From JAPSGM01 sp036556985 (GTDB lineage Bacteria > Chloroflexota > Limnocylindria > QHBO01), in contig DATBIK010000018.1 in NCBI GenBank assembly GCA_036556985.1, positions 1 to 32,685 on the forward strand: a stretch of 32,685 nucleotides of DNA. The letters run 5' to 3'. The position numbers and the translations under genes are program-made. This document shows, piece by piece, positions 7,889 to 15,539 of the stretch. The notes beneath the pieces are model-generated. The model made no database searches. It worked only from the letters and a program-made list of their open reading frames with translations, and was not told where the DNA came from. How positions within the stretch are numbered: the first letter of the stretch is position 1; each line of letters begins with the position of its first letter.

Positions 7889-8984
7889 CCTCGGCATCCG
7901 GATCGGCCTCCTGCCGACCGGGCCGCTGAACGCGATCACCGACGTGGCGGGTGTCGCCGTCGGCCACGTCACGCTCAACGACGGCGAGGGGCCACTGGTG
8001 GTCGGCCGGGGCCCGGTGCGGACGGGCGTCACCGTCGTCCTGCCCCACGGCGGCGACGTCGGCTCCGAGCCGGTCTTCGCCGGCACGCACACGCTCAACG
8101 GCAACGGTGAGCTGACCGGTCTGGAGTGGATCCGCGAGGCGGGGATGCTGACCACGCCCATCGGCCTCACGAACACGCACTCGGTGGGCGTGGTGCGCGA
8201 CGCGCTGGTGGCGGCCAGCGCCCGGAACGCCCCCGCCGACCGGCCGCGCTGGTCGCTGCCGGTGGTCGGCGAGACGTGGGACGGCTACCTGAACGACATC
8301 GACGGCCAGCACGTCACGGCCGATCACGTCTTCGCCGCGCTGAGCGCGGCCTCCGGCGGACCGGTCCCCGAGGGCTGCGTGGGCGCCGGCACCGGCACGA
8401 AGGCGTTCGGCTTCAAGGCCGGCATCGGCACCGCCTCGCGGGTCGTGGACGCGGACCACGGCGGCTTCACGGTGGGCGCGCTGGTGCAGGCCAACCACGG
8501 GGCACGGCGCCGGCTGCTCGTCGACGGCGTGCCGGTGGGCGAGGTGCTCCGGGACGAGGCACGCCCGGTCCTCCCGCAGCCCCCGCCCGCGGAGGGCGGC
8601 TCGATCATCGTGGTGGTCGCGACCGATGCCCCGCTCCTGCCGCACGCCTGCCGGCGCCTCGCCCAGCGCGCCTCGCTCGGCATCGCCCGCTCGGGGGGCG
8701 GAGGCGAGAACAGCAGCGGCGACATCGTGGTGGCCTTCGCCACCGGCAACCGCGGCCTGCGACCGGAGGAGGCCGATGGCGTGCCCGTCACCGCGGAGGT
8801 GCGAATGCTCAACGACCACCACGTCGACGACCTGTTCTGGGCCGCCATCGAGGCCACCGAAGAGGCGATCGTCAACTCGCTGGTGGCGGCCAGCACCATG
8901 ACCGGGCGCGACGGCATCACCTTCCAGGCGCTGCCCCATGACCGGCTTGTCGAAGTGATGGATCGCCACGGGCGGCTGCCCTGA
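7875..8984 (+). CDS. P1 (S58/DmpA) family peptidase
   Basis: 369 residues, the usual length for DmpA/BapA-like aminopeptidases, N-terminal-nucleophile enzymes that self-cleave. The N-terminal ITDVAGVAVGHVTLNDGEGP and the GVTVVLPHGGD and LNGNGELTGLEWIREAG blocks are characteristic. The predicted self-cleavage site is in ENSSGDIVVAFAT, with Ser281 preceding Gly-Asp as the likely nucleophile; in DmpA the residue before it is Gly, here Ser. The ATG at 7875 has GGAGGAG five bases upstream and lies inside the end of the MFS-CNB gene, so the two are translationally coupled. Substrate could be an N-terminal D- or beta-amino acid peptide; this cannot be decided from sequence. Confidence 0.9.
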   Translation: MRSRDLGIRIGLLPTGPLNAITDVAGVAVGHVTLNDGEGPLVVGRGPVRTGVTVVLPHGGDVGSEPVFAGTHTLNGNGELTGLEWIREAGMLTTPIGLTNTHSVGVVRDALVAASARNAPADRPRWSLPVVGETWDGYLNDIDGQHVTADHVFAALSAASGGPVPEGCVGAGTGTKAFGFKAGIGTASRVVDADHGGFTVGALVQANHGARRRLLVDGVPVGEVLRDEARPVLPQPPPAEGGSIIVVVATDAPLLPHACRRLAQRASLGIARSGGGGENSSGDIVVAFATGNRGLRPEEADGVPVTAEVRMLNDHHVDDLFWAAIEATEEAIVNSLVAASTMTGRDGITFQALPHDRLVEVMDRHGRLP

Positions 8985-9015
8985 CGGCCCCTGACGGTCG
9001 CCGCAGTCTCAGCCG

Positions 9016-9192
9016 GTGAGCCTACCGACCATCGGGATCGTCGCCGGCGGCCGCAACCGGGCATTCGATGGTCCTTTGCCTCAGCCCTCGGTCCGAAATC
9101 GCCAGGCGGACACCCGAACGGGGTCAGGCGCATCGGTTCGGTGGTCCATGGACTCACGGGCTCAGACGCCAGCGGTCGAGGAGGGCGGCTAG
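9016..9192 (+). CDS. possible small ORF (58 aa), doubtful
   Basis: A GTG-started frame of 58 codons fills most of the roughly 200-bp gap between the peptidase and threonine synthase and overlaps the latter's stop codon on the other strand. CAGTCT-CAGCCG-GTG resembles the TATNCT-CAGCCC start context at 1078 and 1778. The first residues (PTIGIVAGGRNRAFDG) look slightly like a nucleotidyltransferase P-loop, but the rest does not continue that fold and has weaker third-position GC. It may be a gene remnant or non-coding. Nothing else is evident in 8985-9188. Confidence 0.2.
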   Translation: MSLPTIGIVAGGRNRAFDGPLPQPSVRNRQADTRTGSGASVRWSMDSRAQTPAVEEGG

Positions 9193-10250
9193 AGGCCCAT
9201 CGCCCTCCGGATCGCGCCGATCTCGGGGTCGACCGGGGTCAGCGACCCCTCCTCGCCCGCCACGATGTCCGGGTCCTTCAGCCCATGCCCGGTGAGGATG
9301 CAGACCACCCCCTCGGACCGATGCAGCCGCTCCTCGCGGGCCAGCCGCTCCACCCCGGCCACGCCGGCGGCCGAGGCCGGCTCGCAAAAGATGCCCTCCG
9401 TGCGCAGGATGCGCAGCTGCATGGCCAGGATCTCCGCGTCGCTGAGCGCCTCGATCGTGCCGCCGGACTCGTCGCGCGCCGCCTCGGCGCCCTGCCACGA
9501 GGCCGGGTTGCCGATGCGGATGGCGGTGGCCGCCGTCTCCGGCCGCTCGACCGGCGCGCCGTTCACGATCGGCGCCGCGCCGGCGGCCTGGAAGCCGTGC
9601 ATCCGCGGCCGGCGTCCGCCGGGGGTGATGCCGGCCTCCGCGTAGCGCACGAAGCCGGCCCAGATGGCGGTGATGTTGCCGGCGTTGCCGACCGGCAGCG
9701 CCACCGCCTCGGGCGACTCGCCGAGGGCGTCGACGATCTCGTAGGCGGCGGTCTCCTGCCCGGCCAGGCGGTCCGGGTTGATCGAGTTCACGACCGCCGC
9801 AACGCCCTCCTCGCCGAGCTGGCGGACGGCGGCCAGGGCATCGTCGAAGCTGCCGTCCACGGTGACGAGCGTCGCGCCGGCGGCCACCGCCTGGGCCAGC
9901 TTGCCGCGCGCGACCTTGCCCACCGGCAGCACGACGTGGCAGGGCAGCCCGGCGGCCGCGGCGTACGCGGCCGCCGACGCGCTCGTGTTGCCGGTCGAGG
10001 CGCACACCACCGCCCGCGCCCCGCGCGCCACGGCCCGGTTGACGGCCAGGACCATGCCACGGTCCTTGAAGCTGCCGGTCGGGTTCGTGCCCTCGAACTT
10101 CAGGAAGAGCCGGTCCAGTCCCATCTCCTCGCCCAGGCGCCGGGCGTGGACCAGGGGCGTGCCGCCCTCGCCCAGGGTGACGTCGAAGCGCTCGTCAGGC
10201 TCGGCCAGGAGGTCGCGGTACCGCTCGAGCAGCGGCGGGGGGGTCGGCAT
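9189..10250 (-). CDS. thrC: threonine synthase
   Basis: 353 residues, in the range of the short type-II threonine synthases that convert O-phosphohomoserine to threonine with PLP. Lys62 in NPTGSFKDRGM is the PLP Schiff-base lysine; VCASTGNTSASAAAYAA, the phosphate-binding PVGNAGNITA and a C-terminal ILTGHGLKDPD complete the fold. The ATG at 10250 lies seven bases after the stop of the 2-oxoglutarate dehydrogenase gene, with GAGGGG in that gap as a weak ribosome binding site, so the two form an operon. The substrate-producing homoserine kinase starts at the left edge of the window. No ACT domain is present. Confidence 0.95.
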   Translation of the reverse strand: MPTPPPLLERYRDLLAEPDERFDVTLGEGGTPLVHARRLGEEMGLDRLFLKFEGTNPTGSFKDRGMVLAVNRAVARGARAVVCASTGNTSASAAAYAAAAGLPCHVVLPVGKVARGKLAQAVAAGATLVTVDGSFDDALAAVRQLGEEGVAAVVNSINPDRLAGQETAAYEIVDALGESPEAVALPVGNAGNITAIWAGFVRYAEAGITPGGRRPRMHGFQAAGAAPIVNGAPVERPETAATAIRIGNPASWQGAEAARDESGGTIEALSDAEILAMQLRILRTEGIFCEPASAAGVAGVERLAREERLHRSEGVVCILTGHGLKDPDIVAGEEGSLTPVDPEIGAIRRAMGL

Positions 10251-10257
10251 CGGCCCC

Positions 10258-13200
10258 TCAGCTGGTCAGGGCTTCGTGGACGATGCGGGCCTGCTCGGCG
10301 GCGTGCGCCGACGGGTAGCCCTCGGCCGGTCGCGAGCGCTCCGGACGGCTGATGTCGCCGAGCGGGATGCGGAAGGGGACGAGGTGCCGGATCTTGGGCA
10401 GCACGAACTTGCGCGCGCCCATGTTGCGCGGCTCCTCCTGCACCCACGACACGCGCTGGACCGATGCGTAGCGCGCCAGCACCGCGCCCAGCTCATCGGT
10501 CGGGAAGGGGTAGAGGCGCTCCACGCGCACGATGGCCACGTCGTCGCGTGCCGCGCGCTCCTCGGAGGCGAGCAGGTCGTAGTACACCTTGCCGCTGCAC
10601 AGGATCACGTGGCGAACCGCGGCGGCCCGCTCGTCGTCGGTGAATGCCGGGTCGTCGAGCGCCGGGCGGAACGACCCCTCGGCCAGGGCCGCGACCGGCG
10701 AGGCGGCGGCGGGCAGGCGCAGGAGCGACTTCGGGGTCATGACCACCAGCGGGCGCAGGTCGGCGTGCAGCGCCTGCCGCCGCAGAAGGTGGAAGTACTG
10801 CGCGGGGGTCGTGGGATAGACGACCCGGATGTTCCCCTCCGCGCCGAGGGCCAGGAAGCGCTCCAGCCGCGCCGAGGAGTGCTCCGGCCCGGAGCCCTCG
10901 TAGCCGTGCGGCAGCAGCAGGGTCAGCCGCGAGGTCTGGCGCCACTTCGCCAGCCCGGCGATGAGGAACTGGTCGATGATGATCTCCGCCCCGTTCACGA
11001 AGTCGCCGTACTGCGCCTCCCACAGCACGAGCGCCTCCGGGGCGGTTACCGCGTAGCCGTACTCGAAGCCCATGGCCGCGTACTCGGAGAGCGGGCTGTT
11101 GTGGAGCTCGAAGCCGGCCCGCGCGCCGTCGAGGTGGTGGATCGGCGTGTGATTCGCGCCGGACTTCGCGTCGACGAGCGTCTGGTGGCGCTGGCTGAAC
11201 GTGCCGCGCACGGTGTCCTGGCCGGTGAGCCGGATCGGCACGCCCTGGCGCAGCAGGGTGCCGAAGGCGAGCGCCTCGGCCTGCGCCCAGTCGAGCTCGG
11301 TGCTCGCCGGATCGGCGTCGAGCAGGACGCGCCGCTTCTCGAGCTGCTTGCCGAGCTTGGGATGGACGTGGAAGCCGTCCGGCCAGCGGTAGAGGCCGAC
11401 GTTCGTCGCCCGCAGCTCGTCGAGCGCCACCGCCGTCTCCGGCTCGGGCGCCGCCTCGGCTGCGATCGCCTCCTCGCCGCGGTCCAGCTCCGGCTCGGAG
11501 TGGCGCTTGCGAACGGCGGCCTGCCGGCGGGCGAGATCCTTCGCCACCTCGCGAGCGGCGGACTCGGCGTCCTCGACACTCAGCACGCCGGCCTCGGCCA
11601 GGCGGGCGGCGTAGACCTCGCGCACGCTGGAGTGCTCGGCGATCTGAGCCGCCATCACCGGCTGGGTGTAGGCCGGTTCGTCGCCCTCGTTGTGCCCGTA
11701 GCGGCGGTAGCCGACCAGGTCGATGACGACGTCGCCGTGGAACTTCTGGCGGTACATCATCGCCAGCCGGGCGGCGGCCAGGCAGGCCTCCGGGTCGTCG
11801 GCGTTGACGTGGATGATCGGCACGTCGAAGCCCTTGGCCAGGTCCGACGAGTAGGTGGTCGAGCGCGCCTCGCGCGGGCTCGTCGTGAACCCAACCTGGT
11901 TGTTCGCGATGAGATGCACGGTCCCACCCGTCGTGTAGCCCGCCAGCCGCGCCAGGTTGAAGGTCTCGGCCACCACGCCCTGGGCGGCGAAGCCGGCGTC
12001 GCCGTGGATGAGGACCGGCAGCGTGCGGTCGGCGTCGACGCGCACCGCAGGGGTGGACCGATCCGTCTGCTGCGCCCGAGCACGGCCCTCGACCACCGGG
12101 TTGACCGCCTCCAGGTGGCTCGGGTTCGGCGAGACGGTGACGTGCAGCGCGTCACCGGAGGGGGTCGCGTAGTCGCCGTCGGCGCCGAGGTGGTACTTCA
12201 CGTCGTCGAGGCCGCCCTTCGGCACCGTCGTGCCGGTCTCGCCTCGACCAGCCTCGAACTCGGCCAGGATTGCCTCGTAGCTCACCCCCACGATGTGCGC
12301 GAGCACGTTCAGCCGTCCGCGGTGCGCCATGCCGATGACGACGTCGCGGGTGCCGGCCTCGCCGGCATCGGCCAGGATGCGGTCCAGCATCGGCACCATG
12401 GCGTCCAGCCCCTCGATGCTGAAGCGCTTCTGGCCCAGGTAGGCCCGATGCAGGAATCGCTCGAGCCCGTCGACCGCGGTGAGCCGCTCGAGCAGCGCGC
12501 GCTGCTCGGCCGCGGCCAGCGGCCGGCGGTGAGCGCCGGACTCGATGACCTGGCGCAGCCAGACGCGTTCCTCGTGGGAGGCGATGTGCTCCACCTCGTA
12601 GGCGATCGAGCCGCAGTAGGTGGCGACCAGGTTCGGGAGCGCCTCGGCCAGCGTCTCGCCCGGGCAGTCGATCCGCAGCAGATCGGCCGGGATGGCGGCC
12701 ATGACGTCGGGGGTCAGCCCCAGCGACTCCGGATCCAGCGCCGGGTCGCCGGGCGGCTCAGAGCCGAGCGGGTCGAGCCGGGCCGCGAGATGACCGAAGG
12801 ACCGATACGCCCGCACCAGCGCCACCGCGGCGGCCAGCGCGACGAGGTCCGAGCGCTCCGCGCCCTCGGCTCGCGCCGGTGCCGCAGCCGGTACGGGCTC
12901 TGCCTCGGTTGGCGCGGCCAGCGGGCCGGCCTCGACGCCGAGCGCCCCGAACACGTCCTCGTAGAAGCCGTTCTCCCCGGCCAGCAGGGCGTCGATGCGG
13001 CGCAGGAAGCTGCCCGACTCGGCACCCTGGATGACGCGGTGGTCGTAGGTCGAGCTGATCGTCATCACCCGCCGCGCGCCGGCGTCGCGGATGGCGCCGG
13101 TGGCCACGATCGTCCCCTGGCCGGGCATCAGGCGCGGGACCGATGCCGTCGTGCCCAGCGTGCCGGGGTTGGTGAGCGTGATCGTGGCGCCCACGAAGTC

Positions 13201-13923
13201 GTCCGGTGACAGCTTGTTGCCGCGCGCCCGCTCGACGAGGTCCTCGTAGCGGGCGTGGTACTCGGCGAAGTCGAGCCCGTCGGCGCCCTTGATGACCGGC
13301 ACCACGAGGAAGCGGCTGCCGTCCGCGCGCTCGACGTCGACGGCGAGCCCCAGGTTCACGCCGCCGGGGTCGACGCGGTGGGCGGCGCCATCGGCCTCCA
13401 GGAAGTAGTGGGTCATGCTCGGCTGGTCGCTGGCGGCCTGCACGATGGCCCAGCCGATGAGGTGGGTGAAGCTGATCTTGCGCGGCGCCACCTTCCCGTT
13501 CAGCGCGCGCCTGCGTGCCTCGAGCGTCGCCACCTCCACGTCGCGGAAGCTCGTGGCGGTCGGCACCGCCAGCGAGGCGGTCATGTTCTGCGCCAGGCGC
13601 GCGGCAGGGCCTTTGATCGGCGTCGCGCCCGACGGCAGCGCCACTGCGGGTGACGCCGGTGCCGGTGACGCGGGCGCCGGCTCGGCCGCCGGCTTCGCGG
13701 CTTCGGCCTGGGTCGCCGGTGCGGCGGCCCCCGAGCCGTTCCCCTCGCCGGAACTGTCCGGCGGCGCCGGCGCGAATCCGGCACGCCCGCTCTCGAACAG
13801 GACCCGCCACTCGCGGTCGACGGAGGCGGGATCGCGGCGGTACTGCTCGTACAGCTCGGCGATGTAGCCGGCGTTCACGCTGTCCAGGGCGCGCTCGATG
13901 GGCTCGTTCTCGTCGGGTGGCAT
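10258..13923 (-). CDS. kgd: multifunctional 2-oxoglutarate dehydrogenase E1/E2 (Kgd/OdhA type)
   Basis: 1221 residues, matching mycobacterial Kgd and corynebacterial OdhA. It oxidatively decarboxylates 2-oxoglutarate in the TCA cycle. The N-terminal segment (NAGYIAELYEQYRRDPASVD) is the E1 docking region, followed by an Ala/Pro-rich linker (about 45-100), an E2-type acyltransferase core with the catalytic block TYDHRVIQGAESG (His near 295), then the thiamine-dependent E1 (about 480-1221) with GMAHRGRLNVLAHIVG, GDAGFAAQGVVAE and QDTVRGTFSQRH. No lipoyl domain is present, as in Kgd, so lipoyl must come from a separate E2. ATG 13923 is chosen over longer upstream frames because the homology starts there and TATCCT lies seven bases upstream. 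thrC follows in the same operon. Confidence 0.95.
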   Translation of the reverse strand: MPPDENEPIERALDSVNAGYIAELYEQYRRDPASVDREWRVLFESGRAGFAPAPPDSSGEGNGSGAAAPATQAEAAKPAAEPAPASPAPASPAVALPSGATPIKGPAARLAQNMTASLAVPTATSFRDVEVATLEARRRALNGKVAPRKISFTHLIGWAIVQAASDQPSMTHYFLEADGAAHRVDPGGVNLGLAVDVERADGSRFLVVPVIKGADGLDFAEYHARYEDLVERARGNKLSPDDFVGATITLTNPGTLGTTASVPRLMPGQGTIVATGAIRDAGARRVMTISSTYDHRVIQGAESGSFLRRIDALLAGENGFYEDVFGALGVEAGPLAAPTEAEPVPAAAPARAEGAERSDLVALAAAVALVRAYRSFGHLAARLDPLGSEPPGDPALDPESLGLTPDVMAAIPADLLRIDCPGETLAEALPNLVATYCGSIAYEVEHIASHEERVWLRQVIESGAHRRPLAAAEQRALLERLTAVDGLERFLHRAYLGQKRFSIEGLDAMVPMLDRILADAGEAGTRDVVIGMAHRGRLNVLAHIVGVSYEAILAEFEAGRGETGTTVPKGGLDDVKYHLGADGDYATPSGDALHVTVSPNPSHLEAVNPVVEGRARAQQTDRSTPAVRVDADRTLPVLIHGDAGFAAQGVVAETFNLARLAGYTTGGTVHLIANNQVGFTTSPREARSTTYSSDLAKGFDVPIIHVNADDPEACLAAARLAMMYRQKFHGDVVIDLVGYRRYGHNEGDEPAYTQPVMAAQIAEHSSVREVYAARLAEAGVLSVEDAESAAREVAKDLARRQAAVRKRHSEPELDRGEEAIAAEAAPEPETAVALDELRATNVGLYRWPDGFHVHPKLGKQLEKRRVLLDADPASTELDWAQAEALAFGTLLRQGVPIRLTGQDTVRGTFSQRHQTLVDAKSGANHTPIHHLDGARAGFELHNSPLSEYAAMGFEYGYAVTAPEALVLWEAQYGDFVNGAEIIIDQFLIAGLAKWRQTSRLTLLLPHGYEGSGPEHSSARLERFLALGAEGNIRVVYPTTPAQYFHLLRRQALHADLRPLVVMTPKSLLRLPAAASPVAALAEGSFRPALDDPAFTDDERAAAVRHVILCSGKVYYDLLASEERAARDDVAIVRVERLYPFPTDELGAVLARYASVQRVSWVQEEPRNMGARKFVLPKIRHLVPFRIPLGDISRPERSRPAEGYPSAHAAEQARIVHEALTS

Positions 13924-13930
13924 CCCGGTA

Positions 13931-13936
13931 AGGATA
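13931..13936 (-). promoter_or_regulatory. -10-like TATCCT before kgd
   Basis: TATCCT on the minus strand, seven bases before the kgd ATG, with no Shine-Dalgarno sequence in between: a likely leaderless start. Confidence 0.55.
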
Positions 13937-13948
13937 CGGGCGCGTGGC

Positions 13949-13968
13949 AGCCGCGGCGAGTCGCGGCT
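13949..13968 (-). terminator. GC-rich hairpin between the GNAT gene and kgd
   Basis: AGCCGCG (13949-13955) pairs perfectly with CGCGGCT (13962-13968) around a six-base loop, just after the acetyltransferase stop on the minus strand. There is no T-run, so it may be a weak or factor-dependent terminator or only a chance GC-rich dyad. Confidence 0.3.
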
Positions 13969-13979
13969 CCCGGGTTCCG

Positions 13980-14576
13980 TCAGGCGAGGGAGAGCCGGAC
14001 GACCGGGCGGCGCTCCAGATGCCGCGCGACGACCCCGAATCCGGCGCCCCGGAACAGGTCGAGGGTGCCGGTGAACACGCTGCTGGCCGGCACGCGGGTC
14101 CCTGCCGTGTCGACCGGGTACCCCTCCAGGACCGATGCTCCGGCGTCCCGCGCGTGGCCCACCGCGTGATCGAGCAGCGCCCTTCCCACACCGCTCCCGC
14201 GGTGAGCGCGTGGGATGAAGAAGCAGGCGACCGACCACACTGACCCGTCCGCCGCCTCGTCGGGGGAGAGCCGCAGGATCGGCGAGCGGACGATGCGCCC
14301 GAACTCGGGACGCGGGCCGACGCTCACCCAGCCCACCGCTTTGCCGTCGCGGTAGCCGATGAGCCCGGGGCGGCCGCCCTCCTCGGTGAGGCGCCGCAGC
14401 AGCGCACGGTTGCCCGCGCCCCGGTTCGCGCAGCCCGCGCTGAACTCGCGGCCCGACACGCGCTGGAAGGCGCACCAGCAGTTCGAGTACGCCCCGTTCG
14501 GCCCGAACAGGCGCGCGAGGTCCGGCCAGCGGTCCGGGGTCAGCGGCTCCGCCTCGAGGTCCGTGGCGCGGGTCAC
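13980..14576 (-). CDS. GNAT family N-acetyltransferase
   Basis: 198 residues. The acetyl-CoA motif A, RAHRGSGVGRALLDHAVGHA, follows a strand reading SVWSVACFFIP, and the N-terminus carries NCWCAFQRVSGREF, a block I associate with a group of GNATs in high-GC bacteria. It starts with GTG at 14576, overlapping the stop of the CGNR gene by four bases (GTGA), so translation is coupled. The acceptor substrate is unknown. Co-transcription with a CGNR/ABATE regulator suggests a role in detoxification or stress, but that is inference from context only. Confidence 0.85.
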   Translation of the reverse strand: MTRATDLEAEPLTPDRWPDLARLFGPNGAYSNCWCAFQRVSGREFSAGCANRGAGNRALLRRLTEEGGRPGLIGYRDGKAVGWVSVGPRPEFGRIVRSPILRLSPDEAADGSVWSVACFFIPRAHRGSGVGRALLDHAVGHARDAGASVLEGYPVDTAGTRVPASSVFTGTLDLFRGAGFGVVARHLERRPVVRLSLA

Positions 14577-15130
14577 GCGCCGGCCGCGCTCCGCTGCCGC
14601 GCGCGATAGGCGCGCGCCTTCATGCGGCTGCCGCAGCCCGCCATCGAGCACCACGTGCCGGAACGGTTGCGGGAGTGATCGTGGAAGAGCCAGCGGCAGG
14701 TGTCGTTGCGGCAGGCCTTGAGGCGCGAGAAGGAGCCATCGGCCATGGTCGCCGTCACCGCGGCCAGCAACCGGCCCACGAACCCGTCGACGCCACCGGC
14801 GCCGGGGGACAGCTGCCAGCCGGCACCCCCATCGGCCGCGCCGACCGCCACGACCAGGGGCGTGGCCCGTGCCGCACGGTTCATGGCCGCGACCGCCGTG
14901 GCGTCGAGCGGCTCGTCGTTGTTCGCGCGGCCGAGCGCGCGGATGCCCTCCCGCACGGCCAGGGCGCGGGCGTGGGCCGCGGCGTCCGGCGCCGTCGCGG
15001 CGTCGACAAGGTCGCGCTGCACCAGCCAATCGCGCAGCGCCTCGGGCGTGCCGACCTCGTCACCGCCGTGCTCGACGTCATACGTGTTCACGAACTCACC
15101 GATGAGCTCGATCCGTTCCTCGCTCGTCAT
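14573..15130 (-). CDS. CGNR zinc-finger (ABATE-domain) transcriptional regulator
   Basis: 185 residues. The N-terminal two-thirds is an ABATE-type helical domain (IELIGEFVNTYDVEHGG onward), and the C-terminus is a CGNR zinc finger with four cysteines spaced C-x4-C-x15-C-x4-C (CRNDTC, then CSMAGC), followed by a basic stretch MKARAYRARQR. The eponymous CGNR here reads CGSR. The family is annotated as stress-response or antibiotic-linked regulators. The gene is the first of a two-gene unit with the GNAT enzyme and is divergent from a small basic protein; the shared intergenic region holds overlapping promoters and two inverted repeats, so autoregulation and control of the divergent gene are plausible. 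Confidence 0.9.
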   Translation of the reverse strand: MTSEERIELIGEFVNTYDVEHGGDEVGTPEALRDWLVQRDLVDAATAPDAAAHARALAVREGIRALGRANNDEPLDATAVAAMNRAARATPLVVAVGAADGGAGWQLSPGAGGVDGFVGRLLAAVTATMADGSFSRLKACRNDTCRWLFHDHSRNRSGTWCSMAGCGSRMKARAYRARQRSAAGA

Positions 15131-15139
15131 CTCGTCCGC

Positions 15140-15145
15140 AGCATA
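15140..15145 (-). promoter_or_regulatory. -10-like TATGCT before the CGNR regulator
   Basis: TATGCT on the minus strand lies nine bases before the ATG. The bases 17 upstream of it (15163-15168) overlap the -35 of the divergent plus-strand promoter, so the two promoters compete for the same DNA. Confidence 0.5.
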
Positions 15146-15153
15146 TCATCACC

Positions 15154-15169
15154 AGTCAATGGCAATTGA
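15154..15169. promoter_or_regulatory. inverted repeat GTCAAT-N4-ATTGAC
   Basis: A perfect 6-bp dyad, GTCAAT and ATTGAC with a 4-bp centre, covers the -35 region shared by the divergent promoters. This is where a repressor would block both, and the adjacent CGNR regulator is the natural candidate. Confidence 0.45.
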
Positions 15170-15194
15170 CAGGTGACGCGCCTCGGCCTAGACT
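15166..15194 (+). promoter_or_regulatory. consensus-like promoter TTGACA-17-TAGACT
   Basis: TTGACA (15166-15171) and TAGACT (15189-15194) are separated by exactly 17 bp. This is the best housekeeping-sigma promoter I could find in the window, pointing rightward to the small gene at 15219. The predicted start of transcription is about 15201. Confidence 0.75.
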
Positions 15195-15200
15195 GGCCAC

Positions 15201-15230
15201 ATCACCACCAAACAGCCAATGAGTGGTGAT
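15201..15230 (+). promoter_or_regulatory. inverted repeat ATCACCAC-N14-GTGGTGAT at the transcript 5' end
   Basis: Perfect 8-bp arms (15201-15208 and 15223-15230) begin at the predicted transcription start. In RNA they would form a hairpin with the ATG at 15219 in its loop; in DNA they could be an operator. Confidence 0.45.
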
Positions 15231-15410
15231 GCGCACAGGCACAGGGGTACGCAGGACATGGTCGAGATGCTGGATTACCACCTTCACTACGCGCTCATGG
15301 CGACCGAGGACCGGGTGCGGGACGTCATGGCCCACGGACGGGGCAGTCAGCCGATGCGCCCGCATCGGCGGAAGAAGCTGCTTCGCGGGCGCACGGCCGC
15401 GCGCCGGTGA
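15219..15410 (+). CDS. small basic protein of unknown function (63 aa)
   Basis: I do not recognise the family. From the ATG at 15219 the product is 63 residues; an in-frame ATG at 15258 would give 50 residues, and codon use looks most gene-like from there. The middle reads MLDYHLHYALMATEDRVRDV, probably helical, and the C-terminus is strongly basic (PHRRKKLLRGRTAARR), suggesting nucleic-acid or membrane binding. It has the strongest promoter in the window and is divergent from the CGNR regulator, so it is likely conditionally expressed. It has no cysteine and no signal peptide. Confidence 0.5.
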   Translation: MSGDAHRHRGTQDMVEMLDYHLHYALMATEDRVRDVMAHGRGSQPMRPHRRKKLLRGRTAARR

Positions 15411-15445
15411 GGCGCACCCGTTACGGCGGGACGGTGGGGCATGAG

Positions 15446-15477
15446 AAAACCCTCGTCCTCCGGCACGAGGACGAGGG
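15446..15477 (-). terminator. intrinsic terminator of the membrane-protein gene
   Basis: CCCTCGTCCTC (15450-15460) and GAGGACGAGGG (15467-15477) form a perfect 11-bp stem with a six-base loop. Read on the minus strand the stem is followed directly by TTTT (15446-15449), a textbook Rho-independent terminator about 60 bases after the stop of the minus-strand gene that ends at 15540. Confidence 0.9.
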
Positions 15478-15539
15478 CAGCGTGCAGTATGAGCTCGTCG
15501 CGCTCTTTCGGCCACCGCGCCCCGGCGGGGAGGTCCGCG

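Noticed and set aside
9023..9035. CCGACCATCGG-like word between the peptidase and thrC as a further array site
   Set aside because: The left arm and centre length differ and there are no companion sites at 50-64 bp.
9778..13209. 1143-codon open frame on the plus strand opposite thrC and kgd
   Set aside because: No family features; kgd and thrC catalytic motifs are all on the minus strand.
15146..15230. Copies of the phosphoketolase operator in the CGNR intergenic region (CCA-N5-TGGTGA words)
   Set aside because: Two words share CCA-N5-TGGTGA, but the left half and the trailing ATCG do not match the C1-C3 consensus; too weak to call.
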